Shown here: one piece after another, positions 37,670 to 49,389 of the stretch
How the letters are laid out: the number at the start of each line of letters is the position of its first letter
How positions within the stretch are numbered: the first letter of the stretch is position 1
Assembly: GCA_028277025.1 (NCBI GenBank)
Contig: JAPYVG010000008.1
Coordinates: 1-55,854 of the forward strand
Length of the DNA stretch: 55,854 nt
Direction of reading: 5' to 3'
Source of the DNA: Sulfolobaceae archaeon
Lineage (GTDB): Archaea; Thermoproteota; Thermoprotei_A; Sulfolobales; Sulfolobaceae
Program-made: the position numbers and the translations under genes
Notes under the pieces: generated by a model
Seen by the model: the letters and a program-made list of their open reading frames with translations, nothing else
The model's database searches: none
Told to the model about the DNA's origin: nothing

Positions 37670-38362
37670 ATGATTATTGCTGCAACGTCGGATATACACT
37701 CACCGCGATACCTTAACCAATTCTTTCAATCATTTAATGGGCTTAAGGATATTAAAGTAGACCTATTCTTACTTGCTGGTGATTTATCAGAAAAAGGAGA
37801 GTTTAACCATTTTTATCCAGTCTATAGCGCCGTAAAGAAGTATAAGACTGTAGCTGTTTTTGGAAATGAGGATTTTCAAGATAAAAGAGAATTCTATAAG
37901 AAGCATTACCCAGAGATAATATGGCTAGAAGATGAAAAAGTTGATGTTAATATTAATGGAGTTAGTATAAGCATTGTAGGTAGTGACGGGGTTTTAAGAG
38001 AGCCAACTAAATGGCAAAAACTAAACGGTATGGATGAAGAATATTACAGAAAAAAGAGAGAGATAATTGAAGAGCTCCTTTGTGAGGCTAAAGGGGAATT
38101 AAAAATCTTGTTAACTCATTACGCGTCTTCATATTCCACAATAGTGGGGGAAAGGAAGGAAATTTTCCCACAGTTAGGTGATAGGGTTATTGAAGAGGCT
38201 AAGTGCTTACCTAATATAGCGATTCACGGACACGCACATTACGCTAAAGTGACCTTTAGTGTGGTGAGAAATGTGAAAGTGTATAATGTGGCTTTGCCGG
38301 CTAATAAAAAAATTGTTTTGATTAGACTCTCTGATCTTGAGGTAACTCCTCGTATTTCTTGA
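37670..38362 (+). CDS. Calcineurin-like metallophosphoesterase
   Basis: The 230-residue protein has the metallophosphatase metal motifs: AATSDIHSPRYL (DxH), LLAGDLSEKG (GDxx), FGNED (GNHD with His to Asp-side variation), LLTHYASSYS and IHGHAHYAK (GHxH). The GNHD His is replaced by Glu, as seen in some archaeal relatives. Substrate unknown. The 3' end overlaps the peroxiredoxin gene (convergent) by 41 bases. Confidence 0.83.
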   Translation: MIIAATSDIHSPRYLNQFFQSFNGLKDIKVDLFLLAGDLSEKGEFNHFYPVYSAVKKYKTVAVFGNEDFQDKREFYKKHYPEIIWLEDEKVDVNINGVSISIVGSDGVLREPTKWQKLNGMDEEYYRKKREIIEELLCEAKGELKILLTHYASSYSTIVGERKEIFPQLGDRVIEEAKCLPNIAIHGHAHYAKVTFSVVRNVKVYNVALPANKKIVLIRLSDLEVTPRIS

Positions 38363-38969
38363 AGAAGAGGTACCATGCTTTTGCATTAGGTAATTTAACT
38401 CTCATTTCAGCCTCGTCAAATACTGTTGGTGGTGGTACTATAACGTCTTGTCCCGGTTGCCAGTTCGCTGGTAAGACCACTTTAGCTTTGTAGTTCACTA
38501 TTGCTGCTTTAGTAATCCTTAATAATTCGTCAATGTTCCTTCCAAACTCTAACGGATATTGAGCTACGAACCTAATTATTCCGTCTGGTGATGCTAAGAC
38601 TACAATCCTAATTGTTTGACCAGAAGCCTCATCTAATGCATCTAGCATTCTAGCCAACTTCTTGTCTGGATCGGCGATCACTGGGAAGGGTACTTTAATC
38701 CCATATCTCTGCTCAATATCCATTAACCACTGGATATGAGAGTAAATACTATCAACGCTCATTCCCACTAGTTCAACTCCTAGGTTCTTGAACTCTTCAT
38801 ATTTTTGAGAGAACGCTACAAACTCAGTGGTACATACTGGTGTAAAGTCTGCTGGGTGTGCAAATAAGAATAACCATTTCCCTTTTCCAAATATGTCTTT
38901 ATAAAAGTCTATTGGGCCTTTAGTTGTTAATACTTGAACGTCTGGGAACTTTTGGTAGAGTTTAACCAT
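38322..38969 (-). CDS. Peroxiredoxin, 1-Cys (Prx6-like) type
   Basis: The 215-residue protein has the peroxidatic Cys46 in FTPVCTTEF with the upstream FAHPADF and the Arg in the family region. Only one cysteine is present in the whole chain, so it must be a true 1-Cys enzyme that needs an outside thiol, unlike the Aeropyrum and many Sulfolobus Prx6-like proteins that keep extra C-terminal Cys. The C-terminal domain (LPANWQPGQDVIVPPP) is typical. It reduces peroxides. The promoter region contains TTTATAAAC on its strand. Confidence 0.9.
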   Translation of the reverse strand: MVKLYQKFPDVQVLTTKGPIDFYKDIFGKGKWLFLFAHPADFTPVCTTEFVAFSQKYEEFKNLGVELVGMSVDSIYSHIQWLMDIEQRYGIKVPFPVIADPDKKLARMLDALDEASGQTIRIVVLASPDGIIRFVAQYPLEFGRNIDELLRITKAAIVNYKAKVVLPANWQPGQDVIVPPPTVFDEAEMRVKLPNAKAWYLFFKKYEELPQDQRV

Positions 38970-39081
38970 TTTGGAACCACTATAATTTAGTATTTCCTAG
39001 GGTTTATAAAATATTTTTAATTAAAAGTAAAGCCAAAAGATTTATTTACGCATAGGAGTACTATAACTATTTTGCCTCTTC

Positions 39082-40074
39082 TTATCTTATTACGTTCTTC
39101 TCCTTGTTATATATAACAAAACCTACCTCTCTTATTACACTCTCCACAATCTTAGAAGCCCAATTCAACATAGGTTTCTTTATGCCTAATCTGTAAAGTA
39201 GCTTCCATAGAAAAGGAGCCTTTAGGCCAGCACCAGCGGCAAGAACATGACCTCCACCTCCTAATTTCTCAGCAAACAATCTTACGTCTATGTCGTTGCT
39301 CCTAAAAGAGATCGCTTTCCCGTTTACAGATGCAAATACTACAGCATTATATCTATTCATTAAGAATTGAGAGGCATAACTTATATCCGGTGGACCTCTC
39401 CACCTGACGGCTACAATAACTCTTTTACCATTAATTTCTAATATCCTAATATGTTTTGAAAGGTTTTCGTAACCCTTTAATTCCTTATCTATTTGATCTT
39501 CTAAAATCCTCTGAAACTCCTCATCAAATAACACTCCTTGATAGAATTTCTTTATCAAGTACTCTTTCCACTTGTAATCTTTATTTGATTCAACGACTCT
39601 CCTAAGCTTTTCACCCATTGGGTCGTTATGTAACCATATGTCCACAGAACAATCAGCACTCGCTAACTTTTGTGAGAAATCGTCGTTTGGATTTAAGTAT
39701 TTCGTAACAACCCCAGCCCCGCAAGTCGAAGTGTTGTGGTATACTTCTACCCCTATCTCTTTAAGCTTTGATTTCCATTCCTCTCTCCACACGTGGTGAT
39801 CAAACCATTGGATTTTAGCCCCCTCATTTATTAGCCTTTTTAAATGTTTTATGGTCTCGTCTAATGTTGACGCATTTAAGCCAATATCAGCAATCATTAT
39901 TTTATAAACTCCTCTTAGTTCAAGCTTTTCTAAAAGACGATGAATCTTTGTTGGTTCTGTGAAAAAGACTTTTTCTGGTAACGCTTTTACAGCTCTCGCA
40001 TAAACTGCTGCCGACGCCGTACCGTCAAAGTCGTTATGAACTATTGCGTAATATTTATTGTTTTGATCACTCAT
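39082..40074 (-). CDS. DHH-family phosphoesterase
   Basis: The 330-residue protein has the DHH motifs: VHNDFDGTASAAVYARA (N-terminal DxDG), MIADIGLN, and QWFDHHVW, the DHH signature. 'SADCSVDIWLHNDP' and the C-terminal DHHA1 GGGGHVLAAGAG follow. Members are nano-RNases, pAp phosphatases, cyclic-di-AMP hydrolases or RecJ-like nucleases; the short form here with a GGGGH loop fits a small-substrate phosphodiesterase. It lies 17 bases after the nicotinamidase gene on the same strand. Substrate not assignable by sequence alone. Confidence 0.85.
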   Translation of the reverse strand: MSDQNNKYYAIVHNDFDGTASAAVYARAVKALPEKVFFTEPTKIHRLLEKLELRGVYKIMIADIGLNASTLDETIKHLKRLINEGAKIQWFDHHVWREEWKSKLKEIGVEVYHNTSTCGAGVVTKYLNPNDDFSQKLASADCSVDIWLHNDPMGEKLRRVVESNKDYKWKEYLIKKFYQGVLFDEEFQRILEDQIDKELKGYENLSKHIRILEINGKRVIVAVRWRGPPDISYASQFLMNRYNAVVFASVNGKAISFRSNDIDVRLFAEKLGGGGHVLAAGAGLKAPFLWKLLYRLGIKKPMLNWASKIVESVIREVGFVIYNKEKNVIR

Positions 40075-40091
40075 CTCGTGTCACATTTCAA

Positions 40092-40697
40092 TTATCTAGT
40101 AATAAATTTTACTCCATCTGATGTTGTTATCTTACCTTTATACAGAAAATCTACTTGCCTTAAAGTTGCATAATAGTCAAAATCAGTAACAGCTGATATC
40201 CCGTCTTTTACCATCACCACGTTATACCACCTTAAGGCAGCACTTCCAGCCGTATGTAAAACGCAAATATTTGCCACAGTACCCGTCACGATCACGTTTT
40301 TTATATTCTTAACCCTTAAAATGTAATCAAGAGGAGTCTCAAAGAACGCATCATAACGGTATTTCTTTATTATAAAATCGTCTTTTTCTGGCTTTAACTC
40401 ATCCACGATTTCAGCACCCCAAGTACCGGCTAATGCGTGTTCCCCCCATATCTTAAACTCTGGATCGTCCTTCATATGCCAATCTTGAGTGTAAATGACG
40501 AGTGCTGAGGCTTGCCTAGCTTTATCTATTAACCTCCTTATTGCTGGTATGGTCTCCTCAGCCTTAGGTACGTAAAGCTTTCCCTCTTTTCTCACGAAAT
40601 CATTTTGCATGTCTACAATTAATAATGCAGTATCCTTGGGGTTTAACTCTACTACTTTTTCTTCTGGTATATCTGGTACTTCTACGGTAAGTTTCAT
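40092..40697 (-). CDS. pncA: Nicotinamidase/isochorismatase-family hydrolase
   Basis: The 201-residue protein has the catalytic triad pattern: LLIVDMQNDFV (Asp), a Lys in IIKKYRYDAFF near 106, and the Cys in VTGTVANICVLHTAG near 140. The metal-binding 'DWHMKD' is present. Nicotinamidase converts nicotinamide to nicotinate for NAD salvage. Nearby nadB is broken while nadC is intact, which would make this salvage enzyme important. It lies 15 bases after the endonuclease V gene on the same strand. Confidence 0.8.
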   Translation of the reverse strand: MKLTVEVPDIPEEKVVELNPKDTALLIVDMQNDFVRKEGKLYVPKAEETIPAIRRLIDKARQASALVIYTQDWHMKDDPEFKIWGEHALAGTWGAEIVDELKPEKDDFIIKKYRYDAFFETPLDYILRVKNIKNVIVTGTVANICVLHTAGSAALRWYNVVMVKDGISAVTDFDYYATLRQVDFLYKGKITTSDGVKFITR

Positions 40698-40712
40698 GAA
40701 TTAATCTTATTT

Positions 40713-41267
40713 CTAACCTTTATTTATTTTTCTTGCCTCTTTAGAGATCCTATCAGCAAGACGTAAAATTGGCGGATAGCCTTTTTTAGAGAGTTGTAAT
40801 ACGTCATCTAAGTCCACTTTATTGCCTATACTGAAGTAGTATTTACCAACTTTCACTCCAACCTTTTCACCGTTAACAGTAATAAACGAAATTCCCCCTT
40901 CATCTACTATATCACCGTAGAGTTTCGACTTAGCAACACCTATTGTAGGAATATTATTTAATACTCCTATGACAGTAGCAATTCCACTTTTCCTTGGATG
41001 TGCTAGGCCGTGGCCATCTACTAGAATTAAATCACAGTCAAACTTCTCTAAAGCCTTCATCATAATTGGTGCTTCTCTCATGAAAAGGTAACCAGGGATG
41101 TACGGAAAGTCAATTTTACCACTAACGACAACATGTTCGTATTTTCCATCTTTATAATGAACGGCAACACCAAAACCTATATCACCCCTATATGCCACGT
41201 CGGAAGCACATAATTCTTTTACATTCTCTAACCCTAAATGTTTCACCTCAACGTTTTTGGCAATCAA
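40713..41267 (-). CDS. nfi: Endonuclease V (deoxyinosine 3' endonuclease)
   Basis: The 184-residue protein has the EndoV catalytic residues: CASDVAYRG (Asp), PYIPGYLFMREAP (Glu), LVDGHGLAHPR (Asp) and TIGVAKSKL (Lys). It nicks DNA one base past inosine. Bacterial enzymes are about 220 residues. The start used is TTG at 41267. The frame continues upstream with family-like residues (LLDFLKKFQK) but has no ATG, GTG or TTG before the in-frame TGA near 41325, so the N-terminus may be shortened or the true start codon is unusual. It follows the tyrosine phosphatase gene. Confidence 0.85.
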   Translation of the reverse strand: MIAKNVEVKHLGLENVKELCASDVAYRGDIGFGVAVHYKDGKYEHVVVSGKIDFPYIPGYLFMREAPIMMKALEKFDCDLILVDGHGLAHPRKSGIATVIGVLNNIPTIGVAKSKLYGDIVDEGGISFITVNGEKVGVKVGKYYFSIGNKVDLDDVLQLSKKGYPPILRLADRISKEARKINKG

Positions 41268-41290
41268 TTTCTGAAACTTCTTTAAAAAAT

Positions 41291-41761
41291 CTAATAAGAA
41301 CTCCTCAACCGTTCTCTCAGCCTCTCAACTTCGAATACGAAAAGCTCTTGTTCATAAGATTGTACTGCCCCAGGCTTTTTGGCCCTTACTTCTTCTATTG
41401 CAGACTCGGCATCCAAACCCTCCTTCAGAACTAAGTAACTGGCAATTATAGTCCCAGTCCTCCCCATACCTCCAACACAATGCACTAAATTATTTTTACC
41501 GTTTTTTAACCAATTATAAATTTTTAAAAATTGGTCTAGCGTAGGTGGATAACCATCTGGTATTGGGGAACGGTAAAATTCTAACCCCTTGCTTTTTAAC
41601 ACGGATAGGTAATAATCAACGGAGCCCCAGGCTTCTTCAATTTCCCAATCCTCCGGTAGTATTAAAACCCTTTTTACGCCGTTTTTTACCCATTCATCAA
41701 TTTCATCTTCAGTATACGGAATCGGGGATCCGCCAATTACGTATTTCCTAACCCAATACAT
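41291..41761 (-). CDS. Dual-specificity/tyrosine protein phosphatase
   Basis: The 156-residue protein has the CX5R loop VHCVGGMGRTG (Cys near 96) and an upstream acidic region with general-acid Asp in PIPDGYPPT near 70. Length and sequence match the Sulfolobus cytoplasmic PTP (SsoPTP type), which dephosphorylates phosphotyrosine and phosphoserine. It is the first gene of the endoV-pncA-DHH strand, with 23 bases to endoV, and is divergent from the RadA paralog. Confidence 0.9.
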   Translation of the reverse strand: MYWVRKYVIGGSPIPYTEDEIDEWVKNGVKRVLILPEDWEIEEAWGSVDYYLSVLKSKGLEFYRSPIPDGYPPTLDQFLKIYNWLKNGKNNLVHCVGGMGRTGTIIASYLVLKEGLDAESAIEEVRAKKPGAVQSYEQELFVFEVERLRERLRSSY

Positions 41762-41830
41762 TCTTCACCACTCAGAAGATCCGCTGTTCTTCATTATCGC
41801 TTTTATTTTTGAACTGAGAAATATAAAGTT

Positions 41831-42619
41831 ATGACAAGGCTCTCAACTGGAATACCAGAATTTGATAAACTTATAGAGGGAGGGATACCACAAGGGTTTT
41901 TCGTAGCCGTTACTGGTGAGCCAGGGACTGGTAAGACGATATTCTCTTTACACTTCATAGCCCAGGGGTTAAAAGAAGGCGACCCTTGTATTTACGTAAC
42001 TACCGAAGAGAGTAGGGATTCGATAATTAGACAGGCTAAGCAGTTCAACTGGGATTTCGAGGAAGTCCTTGAAAAGAAGCTTATCATAATTGATGCTCTT
42101 ATGAAAGAGAAAGACGATGAGTGGTCATTAGTGGAATTAACACCAGAGGAGTTGGTAAATAAAGTGATCATGGCTAAGCAGAGGTTAGGGAGTGTAGGTA
42201 GGGCTAGGTTAGTTATAGACTCCGTTAGCGCATTATTCTTAGATAAACCAGCAATGGCTAGGAAAATAAGCTACTACTTGAAGAGAGTACTTAACAAATG
42301 GAGGTTCACGATTTACGCCACTTCTCAGTACGCGATAACGACTTCACAAGCATTTGGTTTTGGCGTTGAACACGTCGCTGACGGTATAATAAGGTTTAGG
42401 AGGGCTATAAAAGAAGGAATGTTACACCGTTATGTGTTAATTGAAAAGATGAGGCAGACAAATCATGATAAGTATGTATGGGAAATTGATATAAAGCCGG
42501 GAAAAGGTTTAGTGCTATTAGGCAGGATGAGTGAGAGAAGGGAGGATCATGCTCTACCGAAAAAAGTTATGGAAAAGATTAAGGAATCCGCAGAGAGGGC
42601 TGAAGGAGAATTATCATGA
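41831..42619 (+). CDS. RadA paralog / KaiC-like RecA-family ATPase (SSO2452 type, aRadC)
   Basis: The 262-residue protein has [18 protein letters not shown], the Walker A GEPGTGKT near residue 28, '[15 protein letters not shown]', and the Walker B region [12 protein letters not shown]. It lacks the N-terminal helix-hairpin-helix domain of RadA, as does the Sulfolobus SSO2452 family, which binds single-stranded DNA and aids RadA in recombination. No frameshift. It converges on nadC, overlapping by 6 bases. Confidence 0.88.
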   Translation: MTRLSTGIPEFDKLIEGGIPQGFFVAVTGEPGTGKTIFSLHFIAQGLKEGDPCIYVTTEESRDSIIRQAKQFNWDFEEVLEKKLIIIDALMKEKDDEWSLVELTPEELVNKVIMAKQRLGSVGRARLVIDSVSALFLDKPAMARKISYYLKRVLNKWRFTIYATSQYAITTSQAFGFGVEHVADGIIRFRRAIKEGMLHRYVLIEKMRQTNHDKYVWEIDIKPGKGLVLLGRMSERREDHALPKKVMEKIKESAERAEGELS

Positions 42620-43440
42620 GAGCCTTTCAACATCAAGACTTAAGTCTAGAGCCTTAACGCTATGGGTGAGATAACCAGACGATATGATGTCAACACCGGT
42701 CTTTGCATAATCTTTAACGTTTTCTGGGGTTATCCTACCGGAAGCCTCGAGTATTACTTTATCTTTTAATAAGCTTACAATTTCTTCAACCTCCTTAGGA
42801 CTCATGTTATCAAGTAATATTGCATCGGCCCCAGCCTCATAAGCTTCTAATGCACTTTTCAGATCACTTACTTCAACCTCAATTTTCTTAGTAAAACTCG
42901 TTATCTTTTTAGCTAATGTAACGGCTTCTCTAACACTTCCAATCAGAGATATGTGGTTATCCTTAATGAGAACCATATCAGAAAGATTATATCTATGAGG
43001 ATCACCCCCTCCAATCTCTATTGCATACTTCTCAAAAATCCTCAGACCCGGGGTAGTTTTCCTAGTACCAGCTATAATAACGTTTGGATTAACTTCCCTA
43101 GCCGATTCAACCATTTTCTTTGTAGTAGTAGCTATTGCAGACAGTCTACTAAGTAAGTTTAAGGAAAGCCTCTCAATTGCAAGGATTGTCTCTGCATCAC
43201 CCTCAAGAGTAATTATTATATCCCCCTTTCTGAATAGACTCCCATCATCCATGCCTTCAAATTTAATGTTAAAGTACTCGTAAAGCGGTTTAAGGAATTT
43301 AACGCCAGCTAATAACCCCTCGTCTTTAGCCTTTATATAAGCCTTGCACTTAATACCTCTAACTATCTTACTAGTCACATCCTCTGGTAAAACGTCTTCT
43401 TCTAAGAATTGTAATAATTTATTGAGGACTAGTTTCTCAA

Positions 43441-43444
<4 letters not shown>
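42614..43444 (-). CDS. nadC: Nicotinate-nucleotide pyrophosphorylase (quinolinate phosphoribosyltransferase)
   Basis: The 276-residue protein has the QPRTase features: '[12 protein letters not shown]' near 12, '[20 protein letters not shown]' near 95, [11 protein letters not shown] (PRPP site), '[21 protein letters not shown]', and '[28 protein letters not shown]'. It joins quinolinate and PRPP to give nicotinate mononucleotide, the last step of de novo NAD synthesis. Its partner NadB nearby is interrupted by stops. The start overlaps the stop of the GuaA glutaminase gene by ATGA. Confidence 0.93.
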
Positions 43445-45490
<2,046 letters not shown>

Positions 45491-45499
45491 AATTAAATT

Positions 45500-45949
45500 A
45501 TGGAGTGTAAAGCTGCTGTAGTAGTGCTTGTCTCTAAAAACGGTTCAATCTTAATTATAAAGAGAAGGGAGAGGGACGGAGATCCTTGGAGCGGGCATAT
45601 GGCTTTCCCAGGGGGAAGGAGGGAGAGTAATGAACCTTGTAGCGAAACAGCTATTAGAGAGTGCTTAGAGGAGGTTGGCATAAAGCCTTGTACGTTAACC
45701 CCAATAGGAATATATTTCCCTAATAACGTTCCGGATATGAAAGTAATGGCTTTTTTGAGTTGTGTTGATGAAGAAATAGAACCTAAACTTCAGTTTGAGG
45801 AGGTAGAAAAGGCCTTTTGGATTAGACCGGAGGAGTTGATTAAAGATAAGGACGCATTTCTTTATAAGGGTTACAGAATATGGGGAATGACGTACAGAAT
45901 ATTACGTGATGTAATAGAAAAAGGACTGTATAAGAACTGTGTAAAATAG
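45500..45949 (+). CDS. Nudix hydrolase (NudL/CoA pyrophosphatase-like)
   Basis: The 149-residue protein has a complete Nudix box starting GGRRESNEPCSETAI and ending RECLEEVGI (G x5 E x7 RE x LEE x GI). The preceding 'WSGHMAFPG' is typical of the CoA/NudL-like class. Such enzymes split nucleoside diphosphate derivatives such as CoA, NADH or ADP-ribose. It follows nadB by 9 bases and so probably shares its transcript, which suggests an NAD-related substrate, though that is inference. It converges on the TIP49 gene. Confidence 0.83.
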   Translation: MECKAAVVVLVSKNGSILIIKRRERDGDPWSGHMAFPGGRRESNEPCSETAIRECLEEVGIKPCTLTPIGIYFPNNVPDMKVMAFLSCVDEEIEPKLQFEEVEKAFWIRPEELIKDKDAFLYKGYRIWGMTYRILRDVIEKGLYKNCVK

Positions 45950-45994
45950 TCAGCCTGGCAACAATTCTTCACTTCTCTGTGCCGTCACCTTTCA

Positions 45995-47353
45995 TCATTT
46001 CAATAACAAATTCTCATACTCCTTAACATATTTTACGCTCCTCTTTGTGTCAGCAAACAGTTTGGAAGCTTCCATAACGTCGGCTTCAGTAATAGTATCC
46101 CTACCGTTTCTCTGCGCAATTATTAATGCTGGTTCGAGTAGTTGCACTGAATATCTTAAACTGTTCTCTAGCCCCAACTTTGTAAGTAAATCTAAGGCCT
46201 TATCATCCATCTTTACGTCAATTTCGTTAGCCCTTATCTTTATAATTTCTCTAATCTCTTGTTCATTGTAAGGCCTAGTAGGAATTATAAGCAAACGATC
46301 TAGCAAGTCCAACGGCATTCCGTGGGGTGACTCTATATCTGTTCCCCTAATCTTAGTTATCCCACGGTTAGTTGCTAAGATAAGGATAGGTGCTAGTTCA
46401 CTTTCCAAAGCCTTAGTTAAGAACGAGTAAGCTTCAATATCTAACATGTGGGCATCGTCTATGAAAAGTACACCAGGTACTAGCTCACCTTCTCCTCTGT
46501 TTACCATATCCTTAACTAGCTTATCTACTTGTTTCCTAATGTCTTGCGTTATTTCCCTCTCCGTAAATATACTAAATAATGCTGTTACAGCTAGATTTTG
46601 GGCTGCGACATTTAAATCTAGGTCATGCAAAGTCACTGTAAACGTGATCTCCTTTTCTTTTCTAACTGGCCCAGTAGGAATTTCTACTTGTTTTAAAACG
46701 TCAATGTCATAAGTTTTTGCACCTTCAAATCCCTTAGCCCTTCCGACTCTAGATACTTCACCTGTTTCAGCATCAATCCATATTACATCCCCCTTCCTAA
46801 TGTTTAACCTCATGAACTGCGATGCAATTACATCACCCACGTTTAGAGTCCTCTCATCATCTTTAGTAGCAAGAGTAATCGTTGCTTCTCTGGGAATTGC
46901 CGCATAAGGGTTAAATCTACTCCTAGCTACTTTAACCTTTAAATCCTTTACTACCCCCTCGTAGACTACCCTCTTTTGCTTAATTCTAACTCCGATTGAT
47001 TTCCTAATAGCTTGTGTCAATATTTCCGTCTTCTTTAATTCTGTTGAGTAAATTTCGGAAGCGTTCATTATTGTAAAGGGAGTGTCCTCTCCTAATTCCT
47101 TAGCTATTGCGATTGCTAATGCTGTTTTTCCAGTACCCGGAGGCCCTACGAAAAGTATTCCCTTCCCAGCCATTTTGCCTTGCTTGATTAATTGTACAAC
47201 AATTCCAGCCGCCTCTCTTGCTTCAATCTGACCAACGAGCCCATCCGCTTTAAATATGGCCTTACCGTGCTCGTCAAGGCCCAGACCGGTAATGTGACTG
47301 TGAATTGAAGCTTTTTCTCTCTCAACCTTTTTAATCTCTCTTATCTCGGCCAT
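45995..47353 (-). CDS. TIP49/RuvB-like AAA+ ATPase
   Basis: The 452-residue protein matches the archaeal TIP49 (RuvBL) family: Walker [16 protein letters not shown] near 68, '[19 protein letters not shown]' as Walker B near 290, and sensor 2 in [12 protein letters not shown]. The insertion domain between Walker A and B (about 125-240) is characteristic of TIP49. Eukaryotic homologs join chromatin remodelling and snoRNP assembly. Notably a C/D box sRNA lies immediately upstream on the other strand. ATP hydrolysis residues appear intact. Confidence 0.92.
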   Translation of the reverse strand: MAEIREIKKVEREKASIHSHITGLGLDEHGKAIFKADGLVGQIEAREAAGIVVQLIKQGKMAGKGILFVGPPGTGKTALAIAIAKELGEDTPFTIMNASEIYSTELKKTEILTQAIRKSIGVRIKQKRVVYEGVVKDLKVKVARSRFNPYAAIPREATITLATKDDERTLNVGDVIASQFMRLNIRKGDVIWIDAETGEVSRVGRAKGFEGAKTYDIDVLKQVEIPTGPVRKEKEITFTVTLHDLDLNVAAQNLAVTALFSIFTEREITQDIRKQVDKLVKDMVNRGEGELVPGVLFIDDAHMLDIEAYSFLTKALESELAPILILATNRGITKIRGTDIESPHGMPLDLLDRLLIIPTRPYNEQEIREIIKIRANEIDVKMDDKALDLLTKLGLENSLRYSVQLLEPALIIAQRNGRDTITEADVMEASKLFADTKRSVKYVKEYENLLLK

Positions 47354-47430
47354 ACCTAAATGTAAAAATATATTACGCCTTTTGAGTTTTACTATAAAAC
47401 TTTTATAAAAATGTTATGAGATGATAGACA

Positions 47431-47479
47431 GTGATGAAGACCTTTGGGACTGAGCAGTGAGGAAGTGGCGGCTGTCTGA
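47431..47479 (+). ncRNA. C/D box sRNA (guide for 2'-O-methylation)
   Basis: Box C GTGATGA (47431-47437), guide AGACCTTTGGGA (47438-47449), box D' CTGA (47450-47453), box C' GTGAGGA (47457-47463), guide AGTGGCGGCTGT (47464-47475), box D CTGA (47476-47479). Spacings of 12 bases match archaeal C/D sRNAs that bind L7Ae, Nop5 and fibrillarin. TTTTATAAAA (47401-47410) is a TATA box at the right distance. The PfkB start codon lies only 9 bases after box D, so the sRNA may be cut from, or share a transcript with, that mRNA. Targets not identified. Confidence 0.85.
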
Positions 47480-47488
47480 GGTGTTAAG

Positions 47489-48343
47489 ATGAAACCAATA
47501 CATTTATCAGTGGGGAGAATAAATATTGATATTCTAGTAAAGTTAGATAGACTACCAGAGATTGATGAGGCACTAACTACAGATTTATTAGAAATATTAC
47601 CGGGCGGTGCGGCTGTTAACTATTCAGTAGCAGTAACTAAACTTGGTCATAGTGCCAAAGTCCTCGCTAAGGTTGGTAAGGATCAGATAGTAAGCTCCAT
47701 AATGGAAAAAATAGTAGAAAACGGAGTAGGATTGGACTACGTTGAGGAAGTCGATGCACCCCCAAGTGTAGCTTTAATATTCTTGAGAACAGATGGAAAA
47801 ATTTCAATGGTAAGACGATTAGGTGCCTCAACTTTGATTAGTAAAGACGATGTAAATAAGTTAATAGGTATGTTTGACGTAATCCATTTTGCGTCAATAC
47901 CACCAAGTATAGTGATTAGAGATCCTTATGCTAAATTAGTAACTTATGATCCCGGACCTTTTAGCTCTTCCATTGATAACGTAGACGTTGATATCTTATA
48001 CGTTAACGAGAGGGAGTACCAAAGGCTAAACGGTAAGAGAATCAACGCTAGATGGGTAGTAGTTAAAATGGGTTCTAAGGGGGCTAAGCTAATTACTGAA
48101 AATCAAGAGTGTGAGGTTGAGGCATACAAGGTTAATGTGATAGATACTACGGGGGCTGGTGATGTATTTGACGCCACTTTCAACTACTGCTATTTAGAGG
48201 GTTGTTCTATTGAGGAAAGCTTACAGATGGCTACTGTTGCGTCTGCACTAAAAGTTACTAGGATCGGGGGGATAAGCTCACCAACTAAAGATGAGATTAG
48301 AGAAGTGTTGAAGAATTTTAAGCCTAAAGTGGTATGTAAATGA
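47489..48343 (+). CDS. PfkB-family sugar/nucleoside kinase
   Basis: The 284-residue protein has '[19 protein letters not shown]' at the start, the substrate-loop [15 protein letters not shown] near 35-49, and the active-site anion hole [13 protein letters not shown] near 216 with the catalytic Asp. Length is normal. Members phosphorylate sugars or nucleosides. The dpo4 gene overlaps its end (ATGA). The C/D sRNA is directly upstream, so the kinase mRNA could start within or after it. Confidence 0.85.
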   Translation: MKPIHLSVGRINIDILVKLDRLPEIDEALTTDLLEILPGGAAVNYSVAVTKLGHSAKVLAKVGKDQIVSSIMEKIVENGVGLDYVEEVDAPPSVALIFLRTDGKISMVRRLGASTLISKDDVNKLIGMFDVIHFASIPPSIVIRDPYAKLVTYDPGPFSSSIDNVDVDILYVNEREYQRLNGKRINARWVVVKMGSKGAKLITENQECEVEAYKVNVIDTTGAGDVFDATFNYCYLEGCSIEESLQMATVASALKVTRIGGISSPTKDEIREVLKNFKPKVVCK

Positions 48344-49389
48344 TAATCCTATTCGTAGACTTTGACTACTTTTTCGCACAAGTCGAGGAAGTCTTAAACC
48401 CACAATATAAGGGGAAGCCGTTAATAGTGTGCGTTTATAGCGGGAGAGATAAGACTAGTGGGGCAGTTGCTACAGCCAATTATGAAGCTAGAAGATTGGG
48501 AATAAAAGCCGGGATGCCGATAAAGAGAGCCTTAGAAATAGCACCCAATGCAATATATTTGCCTATGAGGAAAGAGGTTTATGCTGAAGTATCGGATAGG
48601 ATAATGAAGATTTTGAGAAACTACGCCGAGAAAATGGAAGTAGCTAGTATTGATGAGGCTTATTTGGATATAACGTCAAAGGTAAGCAATTTTGATGAGG
48701 CTTACTCGTTAGCTAAAGAAATAAAGGAGGAGATTTTATCAAAAGAGAAAATAACTGTAACAATAGGAATTGCACCGAATAAAGTACTCGCTAAAATAAT
48801 AGCTGATCGGAGTAAACCTAATGGTATTGGGATCGTTAAACCTGAGGAAATTAAAGAATTCATGAAGACTATTAAAATAGACGAAGTTCCGGGTATAGGG
48901 GAGGTATTAAGTAAGAAACTTGAGGAGGAGGGAATAAAGACATTGGTAGACGTTATTAATTTCCCTTTCTCCAAATTGGAGGAGTTGATAGGTAGGGCTA
49001 AGGCAAATTACCTAGTTAAATTAGTTACAAATCAGTACAATGAACCGGTAATTGAAAGGGAAAGAAAACCCCACGGTAGATACTTAACTTTGCCTTATAA
49101 TACGCGTGACGTTGAAGTCATTTTCCCTCATTTGAAGAGGGCTATAGACGAGGCTTACGAGAAAGTTAAAGGAATACCTATGAGGATAACAGTGGTTGCA
49201 ATACTTGAGGATTTAGAGATTAAAAGTAAAGGGAAAAAGTTTAAGCATGGTATAAGTAAGGAAAGGGCTTATTTGGAGGCCTATAAGTTACTCAAAGAGT
49301 TAATAAGTGAGGATAGGAGGAAAGTTAGGAGAATAGGTGTCAGATTAGATGATATTATCACGGGTAAGGGATTAGACTCCTTCTTCTAA
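48340..49389 (+). CDS. dpo4: Y-family DNA polymerase IV (Dpo4/Dbh)
   Basis: The 349-residue protein has the Y-polymerase motifs: [15 protein letters not shown] (Asp7), [21 protein letters not shown], and SIDEAYLDI (Asp105, Glu106). Residue 12 is Phe, where S. solfataricus Dpo4 has Tyr and S. acidocaldarius Dbh has Phe; this residue sterically excludes ribonucleotides. The C-terminal 'KGLDSFF' is a PCNA-binding motif. It copies past DNA lesions. Coupled to the PfkB gene by ATGA. A convergent minus-strand gene overlaps by 18 bases. Confidence 0.94.
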   Translation: MIILFVDFDYFFAQVEEVLNPQYKGKPLIVCVYSGRDKTSGAVATANYEARRLGIKAGMPIKRALEIAPNAIYLPMRKEVYAEVSDRIMKILRNYAEKMEVASIDEAYLDITSKVSNFDEAYSLAKEIKEEILSKEKITVTIGIAPNKVLAKIIADRSKPNGIGIVKPEEIKEFMKTIKIDEVPGIGEVLSKKLEEEGIKTLVDVINFPFSKLEELIGRAKANYLVKLVTNQYNEPVIERERKPHGRYLTLPYNTRDVEVIFPHLKRAIDEAYEKVKGIPMRITVVAILEDLEIKSKGKKFKHGISKERAYLEAYKLLKELISEDRRKVRRIGVRLDDIITGKGLDSFF

